A stretch of DNA of 37,817 nucleotides from assembly GCA_902590705.1 (NCBI GenBank), contig CACIXU010000017.1, forward strand, positions 1-37,817. The letters are read 5' to 3'. Position numbers and translations under genes: made by a program. This stretch comes from an uncultured Bacteroidota bacterium (GTDB taxonomy: Bacteria; Bacteroidota; Bacteroidia; Flavobacteriales; Flavobacteriaceae). The notes below the pieces were generated by a model. The model searched no databases, was not told the DNA's origin, and saw only the letters and a program-made list of their open reading frames with translations. Positions 25,515 through 33,595 of the stretch are shown in pieces; the first letter of the stretch is position 1, and each line of letters opens with the position of its first letter.

Positions 25515-26534
25515 ATGGACACGCTTAGTAAAAGAATTGATGCTCTAGAATCATTGGGAGATTATTTCATGAATTTTAATGAAAATAACCCTGAATACTT
25601 TCCCTTTGTCAAAGCAATTGAAAAAGCCACTATAGAAAATGGTTGGTTTAGGAGGGAAGAGTGTATTTATGCTGTATCTTGCTGGGGAAAAGCTTTAGAA
25701 AGAATTAATATAGAAAAATGGTTAGCCCCTTATGCGCTTGAAGAAAATCAATCTACGAAAACCATTGCTTTAGTATTGGCCGGTAATCTACCTATGGTAG
25801 GATTCCACGATATTCTAGCAGTTTGGATTACTGGAAATACCGCCTTGATCAAATGTGCATCTAAAGACAAAGTATTGATCCCATTTATTATCAAAAACAA
25901 TCCCCAATTAAAATCTATGTCCCTTTTTACCGAGGAAAAATTGGAAAATTTCGATGCCGTGATCGCTACTGGAAGTAATAATTCAGCCCGCTATTTTGAT
26001 TATTATTTTGCCAAATATCCGAGCTTGATAAGAAAAAACAGGAATGGGGTAGCTATATTAAATGGTAAAGAAACTAAATCTGAATTGGAAAATTTAGGAA
26101 AAGATATGCTTCGATATTTTGGACTGGGTTGTAGAAATGTTTCTAAACTCTACTTGCCAAATGGTTTTGATTTAAACAGAATATTTTCTGGTATTTATCC
26201 ACTTTCTAATCTTATCAAGATTAAAAAATATGCCAATAATTATGATTACAATAAAGCTGTTTTTTTGATGAGTGAATTTGATTTTTCTGATAATGGATTT
26301 TTTATACTTAAAGAAGATACTGCAATCTCCTCACCCATTGCCTGTGCCTTCTATGAATACTATGACGATGCCGCCAAATTAAGAGATCATATGAAGAATC
26401 AAAAAGATAAAATACAATGTATAGTAACCAATGAATCCTATACAAATGCGGTATCTTTTGGTCAAACTCAAATGCCAGGTTTATCTGATTATGCTGACGG
26501 AATAGATACAATTGAATTCTTGCGATCTCTATGA
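25515..26534 (+). CDS. Acyl-CoA reductase, LuxC-like
   Basis: This 339-aa protein belongs to the LuxC/acyl-CoA reductase family in the aldehyde dehydrogenase superfamily. The dinucleotide region reads VLAGNLPMVGFHD, ATGSNNSARYF (151-161) resembles the cofactor loop, and the thioester-forming cysteine is probably C206 in YFGLGCRNVS. Members reduce acyl-CoA to aldehyde with NAD(P)H; the natural substrate in non-luminous Bacteroidota is unclear. It is divergent from ferredoxin with crossed promoters and lies 110 bp before serC, an arrangement I recall in other Flavobacteriia. Confidence 0.85.
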   Translation: MDTLSKRIDALESLGDYFMNFNENNPEYFPFVKAIEKATIENGWFRREECIYAVSCWGKALERINIEKWLAPYALEENQSTKTIALVLAGNLPMVGFHDILAVWITGNTALIKCASKDKVLIPFIIKNNPQLKSMSLFTEEKLENFDAVIATGSNNSARYFDYYFAKYPSLIRKNRNGVAILNGKETKSELENLGKDMLRYFGLGCRNVSKLYLPNGFDLNRIFSGIYPLSNLIKIKKYANNYDYNKAVFLMSEFDFSDNGFFILKEDTAISSPIACAFYEYYDDAAKLRDHMKNQKDKIQCIVTNESYTNAVSFGQTQMPGLSDYADGIDTIEFLRSL

Positions 26535-26621
26535 ATAAAGTTTAAAAAAAATATTTTGCAGAATGTTAAAAAAAAAAATCAAAAATTATCTTTTTTGAAT
26601 GGGTAATTGCACTTAACTTTT

Positions 26622-26629
26622 GATATTTG
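26622..26629 (+). promoter_or_regulatory. Possible serC promoter, -7 element
   Basis: GATATTTG is one mismatch from TANNTTTG (G for T in the first position) and lies 15 bp before the serC ATG at 26645. An A/T hairpin (26579-26598, TCAAAAA/TTTTTGA) just upstream may end the acyl-CoA reductase transcript. Confidence 0.35.
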
Positions 26630-26644
26630 CAAATTATAATTTAT

Positions 26645-27715
26645 ATGAAAAAACATAATTTTAGTGCCGGTCCGGCTGTGTTGCCGCAGGAGGTAATTGA
26701 AGGAGCAGCACAGGCCGTTTTAGAGCTTGACAATATCGGTTTGTCTTTAATTGAAATTTCCCACCGCAGCTCAGAATTTAAATCTATAATGGAAGAAGCT
26801 AGCGATCTAGCTCTTCAATTACTTGGACTGGAAGGGAAAGGATACAAAGCGATTTATTTACAAGGAGGAGCTAGTATGCAATTCCTGATGACGGCTTATA
26901 ATATGCTTCAATTTAAAGCAGGTTATATTAATTCAGGTACATGGTCAACCAAGGCGATTAAAGAAGCTAAAATTTTAGGTGATGTGATTGAATTGGCCTC
27001 ATCCAAAGACAAGAATTTCAGTTATATACCAAAAGAATACGAAATTCCAAATGATTTAGATTACCTGCATATTACAACAAATAATACCATTTTTGGTACT
27101 CAATATAAAAAGTTGCCAAAAACCAATGTACCTCTAGTAGCAGACATGAGTTCGGATATATTTTCCCGACCTCTCGACTATTCCAAATTTGACCTTTTTT
27201 ATGCAGGGGCTCAAAAAAACATGGGACCTTCAGGTGTTACTTTGGTAGTTGTAAAGGAAACTATTTTCGATATGGTAAAGAGAGAAATTCCTTCAATGTT
27301 GAGTTATAAGGTACATGCAGATTCAGGAAGTATGTTTAATACACCTCCTGTATTTCCAGTATACACTGTATTACTAAACCTTCGTTGGATTGCCAACAAT
27401 GGCGGTTTAGATGGAGTGGGTGCGCAAAACGATAAAAAAGCAAAGCTGATATATGATGAGATTGACCGAAATCAGTTTTTTGAAGGATTTGCAAATATCG
27501 ATGATCGTAGCGCAATGAATGCAACTTTCAATCTAATTGATGAAAGTCATGCTGCGGTTTTTGATCCAATTTGGAACAATACCAAAATTAGTGGACTAAA
27601 AGGACACAGATCCGTTGGAGGTTACCGTGCTTCGATTTACAATGCCCTTTCTATGGAAAGTGTGCAGACACTGGTAAATTGCATGAAAGAATTTGAAAAA
27701 AAAATGCATAAATAA
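26645..27715 (+). CDS. serC: Phosphoserine aminotransferase
   Basis: SerC makes 3-phosphoserine from 3-phosphohydroxypyruvate and glutamate, and also serves pyridoxal phosphate synthesis in many bacteria. I place the start at 26645 (MKKHNFSAGP), giving 356 aa; six extra upstream codons do not fit the family. The opening HNFSAGPAVLP is characteristic, GGASMQF (74-80) binds PLP phosphate, and the Schiff-base lysine is K191 in AGAQKNMGPSG. It is followed by serA after 6 bp, so the two serine genes form an operon. Confidence 0.96.
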   Translation: MKKHNFSAGPAVLPQEVIEGAAQAVLELDNIGLSLIEISHRSSEFKSIMEEASDLALQLLGLEGKGYKAIYLQGGASMQFLMTAYNMLQFKAGYINSGTWSTKAIKEAKILGDVIELASSKDKNFSYIPKEYEIPNDLDYLHITTNNTIFGTQYKKLPKTNVPLVADMSSDIFSRPLDYSKFDLFYAGAQKNMGPSGVTLVVVKETIFDMVKREIPSMLSYKVHADSGSMFNTPPVFPVYTVLLNLRWIANNGGLDGVGAQNDKKAKLIYDEIDRNQFFEGFANIDDRSAMNATFNLIDESHAAVFDPIWNNTKISGLKGHRSVGGYRASIYNALSMESVQTLVNCMKEFEKKMHK

Positions 27716-27721
27716 TTTATA

Positions 27722-28672
27722 ATGAAAATATTAGCTAACGACGGTATTTCTTTGTCGGGTGAAATCGCCTTGACAGAGGCTGGTTATGAAGTTATTACCA
27801 CTAATGTCTCTCAAGAACAATTGGTAAGTTTTATCAATGAAAATAACATTACTGTTTTGTTGGTGAGAAGTGCAACGACTGCAAGAAAAGAACTTATTGA
27901 CTCTTGTCCAAGTTTAAAAATTATTGGTCGCGGTGGGGTTGGAATGGATAATATAGATGTAGAATACGCTAGAGAAAAAGGTTTGAGTGTGATCAACACA
28001 CCTGCATCCTCTTCATCTTCAGTAGCAGAATTGGTTTTTGCTCATCTGTATGGGGGAGTTAGGTTTTTATATGATTCTAATAGAAATATGCCTCTAGAGG
28101 GAGAAAGCAATTTTAAAGGTTTAAAAAAAGCTTATGCCAAAGGTATTGAACTCCGCGGAAAAACCCTTGGAATAATTGGATTTGGAAGAATTGGACAAGA
28201 AGTAGCTAAAATCGCTTTAGGAATTGGAATGAAAGTTAAGGCGTCTGATAAATATTTAAATAACGTAGAAGTTTCCGTTAGTTTATTCAATGGAGATTCT
28301 ATAAAAGTATCTATCAAAACTGATGATATGAATGAGGTTATTAAGAGCTCTGATTTTATTACTCTTCACGTTCCTGCTCAGAAGGATTATGTCATTGGAA
28401 AAGAAGAATTTGCTATGATGAAAGACGGTTCAGCAATTATTAATGCTGCTCGAGGGGGTGTCATTGACGAAGCAGCATTGGTCAACTCTTTAGATGATGG
28501 TAAATTATCTTTTGCATGCCTGGATACCTATGAAAACGAACCTAAACCCGAAATTAAGCTGTTAATGCATCCTAGAATTTCGCTAACTCCTCACATTGGA
28601 GCTGCTACATTAGAGGCTCAGGATAGAATTGGATTAGAATTGGCTAGCCAAATTAAAACAATTTTAAGTTAA
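27722..28672 (+). CDS. serA: D-3-phosphoglycerate dehydrogenase, short form
   Basis: SerA oxidises 3-phosphoglycerate to 3-phosphohydroxypyruvate with NAD, the first step of serine synthesis. The 316-aa protein has the D-2-hydroxyacid dehydrogenase layout with the NAD motif GFGRIG at 153-158 and catalytic R244 in NAARGG, E273 in ENEP and H291 in TPHIGA. It ends soon after the catalytic domain, so it lacks the C-terminal ACT domain that gives serine inhibition in the Escherichia coli type. The serC neighbour supports SerA over other members of the superfamily. Confidence 0.93.
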   Translation: MKILANDGISLSGEIALTEAGYEVITTNVSQEQLVSFINENNITVLLVRSATTARKELIDSCPSLKIIGRGGVGMDNIDVEYAREKGLSVINTPASSSSSVAELVFAHLYGGVRFLYDSNRNMPLEGESNFKGLKKAYAKGIELRGKTLGIIGFGRIGQEVAKIALGIGMKVKASDKYLNNVEVSVSLFNGDSIKVSIKTDDMNEVIKSSDFITLHVPAQKDYVIGKEEFAMMKDGSAIINAARGGVIDEAALVNSLDDGKLSFACLDTYENEPKPEIKLLMHPRISLTPHIGAATLEAQDRIGLELASQIKTILS

Positions 28673-28679
28673 CGATTAA

Positions 28680-29036
28680 ATGATAAAGTATTTAAAGGAA
28701 AAATGGAATATTTCAAGTAACTATCAATTGATTGTAATCTTTATTGTGTTTGCAATTACAGGCACAGCAAGCGCAAAATTAGCTGTCCCTCTCTTAGAAT
28801 TTCTCAATATTTACCCATCTATTTTTGATAATGTAAAACTGGGAAATGTGCTTTATACATTGTTAAGAATCCTTGTTATTTTTCCTATTTATCAAATTTT
28901 ACTTATAGTTGTAGCGGTGTTTTTTTTTCAATTCAAGTTTTTCTGGGAGTTTGAAAAAAAAATATTGAAGCGAATAGGTTTTGGATTTCTTTTAAAAAAA
29001 AAAAATGATTTTAAAGCTGTTATGAACAGGGTATAA
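28680..29036 (+). CDS. Small two-helix membrane protein, probable DUF6787 type
   Basis: This 118-aa protein opens with a basic amphipathic stretch containing EKWNISSNYQL, has one hydrophobic segment (about 18-38), a short loop, a second long hydrophobic region (about 56-86), then FKFFWEFEKK and a basic tail. The WNISSN and FFWEFEKK segments resemble a flavobacterial family that I recall as DUF6787; the name is from memory. It follows serA by 7 bp, so it is probably in the serC-serA operon. No catalytic residues are evident and the function is unknown. Confidence 0.75.
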   Translation: MIKYLKEKWNISSNYQLIVIFIVFAITGTASAKLAVPLLEFLNIYPSIFDNVKLGNVLYTLLRILVIFPIYQILLIVVAVFFFQFKFFWEFEKKILKRIGFGFLLKKKNDFKAVMNRV

Positions 29037-29037
29037 A

Positions 29038-29062
29038 TGTTAACCAAATTTTTATGTTAACA
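29038..29062. terminator. Inverted repeat between convergent genes
   Basis: TGTTAAC and GTTAACA form a 7-bp stem around an 11-nt loop in the 38-bp gap between the membrane-protein gene and convergent msrA. Each arm contains the palindrome GTTAAC. There is no strong T-run, so a shared terminator is only a possibility. Confidence 0.3.
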
Positions 29063-29074
29063 AACTCCATTTCA

Positions 29075-29608
29075 TTATTCAACCCTATATTTATCAAACA
29101 AAGACTGAAATTTTTTGATTTTAGGTCTAATTATATTTTGACAATATGGTTGAGATTTATTTTGATTGTAATAGTCATGATGCTCAATTTCAGCCTCATA
29201 AAACTCTGATTTTTTATTAATTTCAGTAACAAAAGACTCATTATAAATTTTGTTCTTCTCAAATAGTGATATGCATTCTATTATTTGGATCCTTTCAATT
29301 TGATTTTCAAAAAAAACAGCTGATCTATATTGTGATCCTATGTCATTGCCTTGCCTGTTAAGTTTTGTCGGATCATGTGTAGAAAAAAAAATTTCCAATA
29401 GTGCTCTGTAAGAAACAACATTTTGATCATAAGTTATTTTAATAGTTTCAGTATGACCAGTTTTTCCAGTACAAACCTCTCTATAAGAAGGGTTTTTAAT
29501 GAATCCACCCATATAACCTGGAATAACTTGTGACACCCCCCTAATCCTCTGAAAAATTGACTCAGTACACCAGAAGCAACCTCCAGCAAAATATGCGTTT
29601 TTAAACAT
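29075..29608 (-). CDS. msrA: Peptide methionine (S)-S-oxide reductase
   Basis: MsrA repairs oxidised methionine using thioredoxin-derived electrons. The 177-aa protein opens with AYFAGGCFWCTE, placing catalytic C11 within four residues of the N-terminal GG and a second cysteine at C14. The family segments GYMGG, TGHTETI and GSQYRSAVF are present. There is no signal peptide, so it is cytoplasmic, and no MsrB domain is fused. It is divergent from the LolD-like gene and has its own -7 element 16 bp upstream. Confidence 0.95.
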   Translation of the reverse strand: MFKNAYFAGGCFWCTESIFQRIRGVSQVIPGYMGGFIKNPSYREVCTGKTGHTETIKITYDQNVVSYRALLEIFFSTHDPTKLNRQGNDIGSQYRSAVFFENQIERIQIIECISLFEKNKIYNESFVTEINKKSEFYEAEIEHHDYYNQNKSQPYCQNIIRPKIKKFQSLFDKYRVE

Positions 29609-29624
29609 ATTAAAATTTTATTAA

Positions 29625-29632
29625 CAAAGATA
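29625..29632 (-). promoter_or_regulatory. msrA promoter, -7 element
   Basis: TATCTTTG on the minus strand matches TANNTTTG and lies 16 bp before the ATG at 29608. No clear -33 TTTG is seen. Confidence 0.5.
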
Positions 29633-29712
29633 ACGACTTAAAATATTTAATGACTAAGAAAACTGCGTAGAAGAGAAAAATATTTAATTTGTAAGTGATT
29701 TAAAAACTATTG

Positions 29713-30384
29713 ATGGAAAAAATAATTTCATGTATCAACATTAACAAAACTTACGATGGGTTAAAAGTCCTTAAAGGGATTAATTTAGAAATTCGATCAG
29801 GTGAAATAGTTGCAATAGTTGGACCTTCTGGGGCGGGAAAAACTACCTTACTTCAAATAATCGGAACACTAGATGAGCCAGACAAGGTGCATAATAGCTC
29901 TCTAATAATTGATTCAATTGACGTAAAAAAAATGAATCAGTCTTCATTTGCTTCTTTCAGAAATCATAATTTGGGCTTCATATTTCAATTTCATGAGTTG
30001 CTACCTGAGTTTACTGCCCTAGAAAATGTTTGTATTCCTGGCTGGATTGGGAAACGAAAGCAAAAAGAGCTCAGGCAATCAGCTGAGGAATTACTTAACC
30101 TAATTGGTCTTTCGGATCGGCTCAATCATAAACCTCAGGAACTCTCTGGAGGTGAACAGCAGAGAGTTGCAGTAGCTAGAGCACTAATTAATCAACCAAA
30201 AATTATTTTAGCAGATGAACCAAGCGGAAATTTAGATACTGAAAATGCAAATGCATTACATAAGATCTTCTTTGAAGTTAGGGATAAATTTGGCACTACC
30301 TTTATAATAGTAACTCATAATGAAAGTCTAGCCAACATGGCAGACAGAAAAATTATTCTTAGAGATGGAGAAATTAATATATGA
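29713..30384 (+). CDS. lolD: ABC transporter ATP-binding protein, LolD/MacB type
   Basis: I use the ATG at 29713 (223 aa); a TTG precedes it in frame. Walker A GPSGAGKTT is at 37-45, the Q-loop FQFHELLPEFTALENV is the form typical of the LolD/MacB subfamily, the signature LSGGEQQR is at 144-151, Walker B ILADEP at about 165-170, and the switch histidine is H202. In LolCDE this ATPase powers release of lipoproteins from the inner membrane. No permease gene is adjacent, so the partner is elsewhere and the symbol is by subfamily only. It overlaps the next gene by 4 bp. Confidence 0.83.
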   Translation: MEKIISCININKTYDGLKVLKGINLEIRSGEIVAIVGPSGAGKTTLLQIIGTLDEPDKVHNSSLIIDSIDVKKMNQSSFASFRNHNLGFIFQFHELLPEFTALENVCIPGWIGKRKQKELRQSAEELLNLIGLSDRLNHKPQELSGGEQQRVAVARALINQPKIILADEPSGNLDTENANALHKIFFEVRDKFGTTFIIVTHNESLANMADRKIILRDGEINI

Positions 30385-31139
30385 ATCAAATTGAATTAAA
30401 AGAGTTTTTAGATTACAATGCCAATAAATACGAATCGGTTAATTTTATCGATACTGACCCAATCAAAATACCCCATCAATTTTCTCAAAAAGAAGACATT
30501 GAAATTTCAGGCTTTCTAGTTGCCTCAATAGCCTGGGGAAATAGAGTTAGTATTTTAAACTCCGCTACCAAAATGATAAATATGATGGATGGTTCACCAT
30601 ATGATTTTATTATTAATCATAATAAAAGTGATCTTAAAGTTTTTGAGGGTTTTGTTCACCGCACATTCAATGAAACTGATCTTAATTTTTTTGTTCGGTC
30701 ATTAAAAAACATTTATAAAAATCACCAAGGGCTTGAAAATGTTTTTAATTCTAACAAATCGTCATTACAAGAGGCTATCCACGATTTTAAATCCATTTTC
30801 TTTGAAATTAATTATCCTCCAAGAACAGTGAAACATGTTTCTGACCCCCATAAGGGTAGTGCAGCAAAAAGATTAAACATGTTCTTGAGGTGGATGGTTA
30901 GACCCAATACTAGGGGGGTCGATTTTGGGATTTGGAAGAATCACTCCCCTGCACAACTTTCTATACCGCTAGATGTGCACACGGGGAATATCGCAAGAAA
31001 ATTAAAAATGATTAAGCGTAAACAGAATGATGCTAAAACACTCAGAGAATTGGATAAAAAATTAAGGGAATTTGATTCTATTGATCCGGTTAAATATGAT
31101 TATGCTTTATTTGGATTAAGTGTTTTTGAAAAATTCTAA
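30381..31139 (+). CDS. TIGR02757 (DUF2400) family protein
   Basis: This 252-aa protein matches the TIGR02757 family: FLVASIAWGNRVSIL near 48-62, HRTFNETD in the middle, a RLNMFLRWMVR segment, then PLDVHTGNIARKL and a C-terminal FDPVKYDYALFG-like end. The WMVR and DVHTGN segments recall HhH-GPD/endonuclease III-type folds, so a nucleic-acid role has been suggested for such proteins, but I know of no demonstrated activity. It overlaps the LolD-type gene by 4 bp, so the two are translationally coupled. Confidence 0.85.
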   Translation: MNQIELKEFLDYNANKYESVNFIDTDPIKIPHQFSQKEDIEISGFLVASIAWGNRVSILNSATKMINMMDGSPYDFIINHNKSDLKVFEGFVHRTFNETDLNFFVRSLKNIYKNHQGLENVFNSNKSSLQEAIHDFKSIFFEINYPPRTVKHVSDPHKGSAAKRLNMFLRWMVRPNTRGVDFGIWKNHSPAQLSIPLDVHTGNIARKLKMIKRKQNDAKTLRELDKKLREFDSIDPVKYDYALFGLSVFEKF

Positions 31140-31183
31140 GTAAGATTGTTTTCAGTATATAATTTTTATTAACATTGATTTTA

Positions 31184-31191
31184 TATTTTTG
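31184..31191 (+). promoter_or_regulatory. Dihydroorotase-like gene promoter, -7 element
   Basis: TATTTTTG matches TANNTTTG and lies 18 bp before the ATG at 31210, within the 70-bp gap after the TIGR02757 gene. No convincing -33 element is at the usual distance. Confidence 0.5.
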
Positions 31192-31209
31192 TATAATACT
31201 GAAGCTTAG

Positions 31210-32466
31210 ATGAAGATACTTCTTAAAAACGCTACCATCTTAGATCCCTCCAGTGCCTTTCATTCTAGTAAACAAGACATCTTAATCAAAGATGGCAAAA
31301 TTGCAAATATTAGCCTCGATATTAATGATACTGATAATGCCAAAGTGATTGAGAATAACAATCTCCATGTATCCAAAGGTTGGTTTGATCCTGGAGTTTC
31401 ATTTGGAGAGCCGGGTTATGAGGAGCGAGAGACCCTGGAAAACGGATTGTTGGTTGCTGCAAGCAGTGGATTTACAAAAATACTTCTAAATCCAGACATA
31501 ATTCCCATTCCAGACTCCAATGCGACGATTAGCCATTTGATTAAAATGGCGCAAAATAAAACTACTTCCCTCTACCCTATTGGAGCACTTACCAAAAAAG
31601 GGGAGGGAAAACAACTGGCATCACTGTATGATATGCATCAGCAAGGCGCTATAGGTTTTGGCGACTACAAATCCTCTTTAATTAGTGGAAACTTACTTAA
31701 AATAGCATTACAATACGCACAAAGCTTTGATGGAACGATTTTTTCTCATCCTATGAACCATGAAATAGCTGAGTGTGGTATGATACACGAAGGCATAATT
31801 AGTACCAAAATTGGTGTAAAGGGTATTCCTACTATTGCAGAGACGATCCAAATATCGAGAGATTTACAAATTTTATCTTACACAGAAGGAAAGCTACATA
31901 TTCCATTCATTAGCTCAAAAGAAGGTTTAGAATTGATAAGAATAGCGAAAAAACAGGGCCTAAACATTAGTTGTAGTGTTGGGCTTCCAAATTTAATCTT
32001 CGATGATACTGACCTCGAAGGATTTGATGTCAACTTTAAGGTTTTTCCTCCAATACGTTCCAAAGCAGACCAACAAGCTTTAAGGTTAGGACTGCTTGAT
32101 GGCACGATAGATATGGTGAGCAGTATGCATGAGCCGATGAACATAGAACGCAAAAAAATGGAATTTGAACATTCATCTCCTGGCACTATTGGACTTGAAA
32201 GCTGTTTTGGTTTGTTATCAAATATATTTCCCCTCGACAAAGTATTGAGTTTCCTAACCCGCGGAATTGAATCTTTTAAGCTTCAATCTACAAGTATAGA
32301 GAAAGGTAAAACAGCCGACTTGACTTGGTTTGATCCTGAAAAAATATTCCGATTAAAAAGAGATGATCTAAAGTCTACGGCTAAAAATTGCGCCTATTTA
32401 GACCTTGACTTACAAGGAAAGGTTCTCGGCACTTTTAATAATGGTCTCCTAACTACCAATACATAA
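31210..32466 (+). CDS. Dihydroorotase homologue, probably inactive (PyrC-prime type)
   Basis: The 418-aa sequence follows class I dihydroorotase from end to end (GWFDPGVSFGEPGYEERET, then IGALTKKGEGK, GTIGLES, GKTADLTWFDP). Measured against the Aquifex enzyme as I recall it, the metal-binding HxH is replaced by G62-V-S64, the histidine of HVST is F233 and the catalytic aspartate of TDHAPH is M306. Only D152 and H180 of six expected positions remain. A normal hydrolytic role in pyrimidine synthesis is therefore unlikely. In some bacteria a defective dihydroorotase acts as a structural partner of aspartate transcarbamoylase (PyrB), and this is the likeliest role. The frame is intact, so it is not a decaying pseudogene. 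Confidence 0.85.
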   Translation: MKILLKNATILDPSSAFHSSKQDILIKDGKIANISLDINDTDNAKVIENNNLHVSKGWFDPGVSFGEPGYEERETLENGLLVAASSGFTKILLNPDIIPIPDSNATISHLIKMAQNKTTSLYPIGALTKKGEGKQLASLYDMHQQGAIGFGDYKSSLISGNLLKIALQYAQSFDGTIFSHPMNHEIAECGMIHEGIISTKIGVKGIPTIAETIQISRDLQILSYTEGKLHIPFISSKEGLELIRIAKKQGLNISCSVGLPNLIFDDTDLEGFDVNFKVFPPIRSKADQQALRLGLLDGTIDMVSSMHEPMNIERKKMEFEHSSPGTIGLESCFGLLSNIFPLDKVLSFLTRGIESFKLQSTSIEKGKTADLTWFDPEKIFRLKRDDLKSTAKNCAYLDLDLQGKVLGTFNNGLLTTNT

Positions 32467-32470
32467 ACTT

Positions 32471-33109
32471 ATGTTGTCTTACAGAATAAAAAAATCTATC
32501 CTTACTGGGGGACCTTACCCAGCATTAATTTTAATTCATGGCTATGGTAGTAATATGGATGATTTGTTTTCATTTTCTAATTACCTTCCTGAGGAATATA
32601 CAATTATCTCCCTGCAAGCACCATTGGATTCTCCATTCGGTGGCGGTGCATGGTATTCTATCAACTTTGATTCGAATTTTAAAAAATGGTCAGACAATAA
32701 TGAGGCATTGACTTCTATTCGTAAAATAAAAGATCAATTGGATTATTTTACCTCCACATACGAACTTAACTCTGATGATATCAGCTTAATGGGTTTTAGT
32801 CAAGGTGCGATTCTTAGTTGGTCTTTATTGCTAGATTACTCCTCTCTTTTTAGACGAGCTATATGTATGAGTGGATATATTAATGAAGAAATATTACAAA
32901 AGCCTTTGGGAGAATACCGCAATGTGCTGGCTTATTGCTCTCATGGATTAAATGACTTAACAATTCCTTATGAATGGGCCCAAACGAGTATTGAATTACT
33001 TAAAAAAAATAATCCAAATGTTTTTTTTAATACTTATCCCAATGGGCACAATGTGTCGTCAGAAAATCTTGAATCTATTTTAGGTTGGATTATAAAAACT
33101 ACTCTTTAG
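32471..33109 (+). CDS. Alpha/beta hydrolase, phospholipase/carboxylesterase family
   Basis: This 212-aa cytoplasmic serine hydrolase has LIHGYGSNMDD near the N-terminus (oxyanion region, 22-31), nucleophile S110 in GFSQG, D162 in HGLNDLTIP and H193 in NGHNVS, giving a complete triad. Relatives hydrolyse carboxyl esters, lysophospholipids or thioesters; the substrate is not evident. It lies 4 bp after the dihydroorotase-like gene. Its end overlaps the convergent small membrane protein gene by 11 bp. Confidence 0.88.
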   Translation: MLSYRIKKSILTGGPYPALILIHGYGSNMDDLFSFSNYLPEEYTIISLQAPLDSPFGGGAWYSINFDSNFKKWSDNNEALTSIRKIKDQLDYFTSTYELNSDDISLMGFSQGAILSWSLLLDYSSLFRRAICMSGYINEEILQKPLGEYRNVLAYCSHGLNDLTIPYEWAQTSIELLKKNNPNVFFNTYPNGHNVSSENLESILGWIIKTTL

Positions 33110-33593
33110 TAGGATAAAGAAAGTGTTCTTTTAGCTCAAAGCTAATATCGCCGGACTTATCAATCTTAAAAAAAATCAGTAGTTCACCCCAAAGCTTACC
33201 ATCAGAAAAGTTTGCAATTAGCCATTTGTGGTTTAAGACCTTAACTTTGTTAATTAAAAAAGTCCTATTCATTTTTGTATAAGGGATTAATTCATCTTTA
33301 TCCATTAGTAAATTCTTTTTATACAATTGATCTTTAATTCGATTTGTAATATTGTTAATATTAATATCTTCAAAATAACCTAAGGCATATTCGTTTTCCT
33401 CTAAAGAGAAATCATTGACTTCATCCAATTGGTTTTGAAGTTTTGAAAGTGCTGCTAAATTAAATTTATTTTCCGCTTTTAGATTATCGAATCTTTCAGT
33501 CTGGTCATCGAGAATTTTTTTAGAGTTTACTAATTGAAAAATCAGCACTAAAGCTGTAAATACAAAAAGGTAAAGGGTGATTTTATTCTTCAT
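33099..33593 (-). CDS. Small membrane-anchored protein with coiled coil, unknown
   Basis: This 164-aa protein has one N-terminal hydrophobic helix (about 5-22), a heptad-like charged stretch (about 28-60, including LAALSKLQNQLDEV), then a mixed alpha/beta domain ending in FELKEHFLYPT. The soluble part would lie in the periplasm. I do not recognise a catalytic motif; I recall homologues labelled hydrolase in databases, but nothing here supports that. It follows the metallo-beta-lactamase-fold gene by 2 bp and is probably co-expressed with it. Confidence 0.7.
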   Translation of the reverse strand: MKNKITLYLFVFTALVLIFQLVNSKKILDDQTERFDNLKAENKFNLAALSKLQNQLDEVNDFSLEENEYALGYFEDININNITNRIKDQLYKKNLLMDKDELIPYTKMNRTFLINKVKVLNHKWLIANFSDGKLWGELLIFFKIDKSGDISFELKEHFLYPTKE

Positions 33594-33595
33594 TT

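Noticed and set aside
26627-26644. Upstream start for serC adding six residues
   Set aside because: SerC proteins start close to HNFSAGP; the extra codons run next to the probable -7 element.
31210-32466. Functional dihydroorotase (pyrC) call
   Set aside because: Four of six expected active-site residues are replaced, so only homology, not activity, can be claimed.
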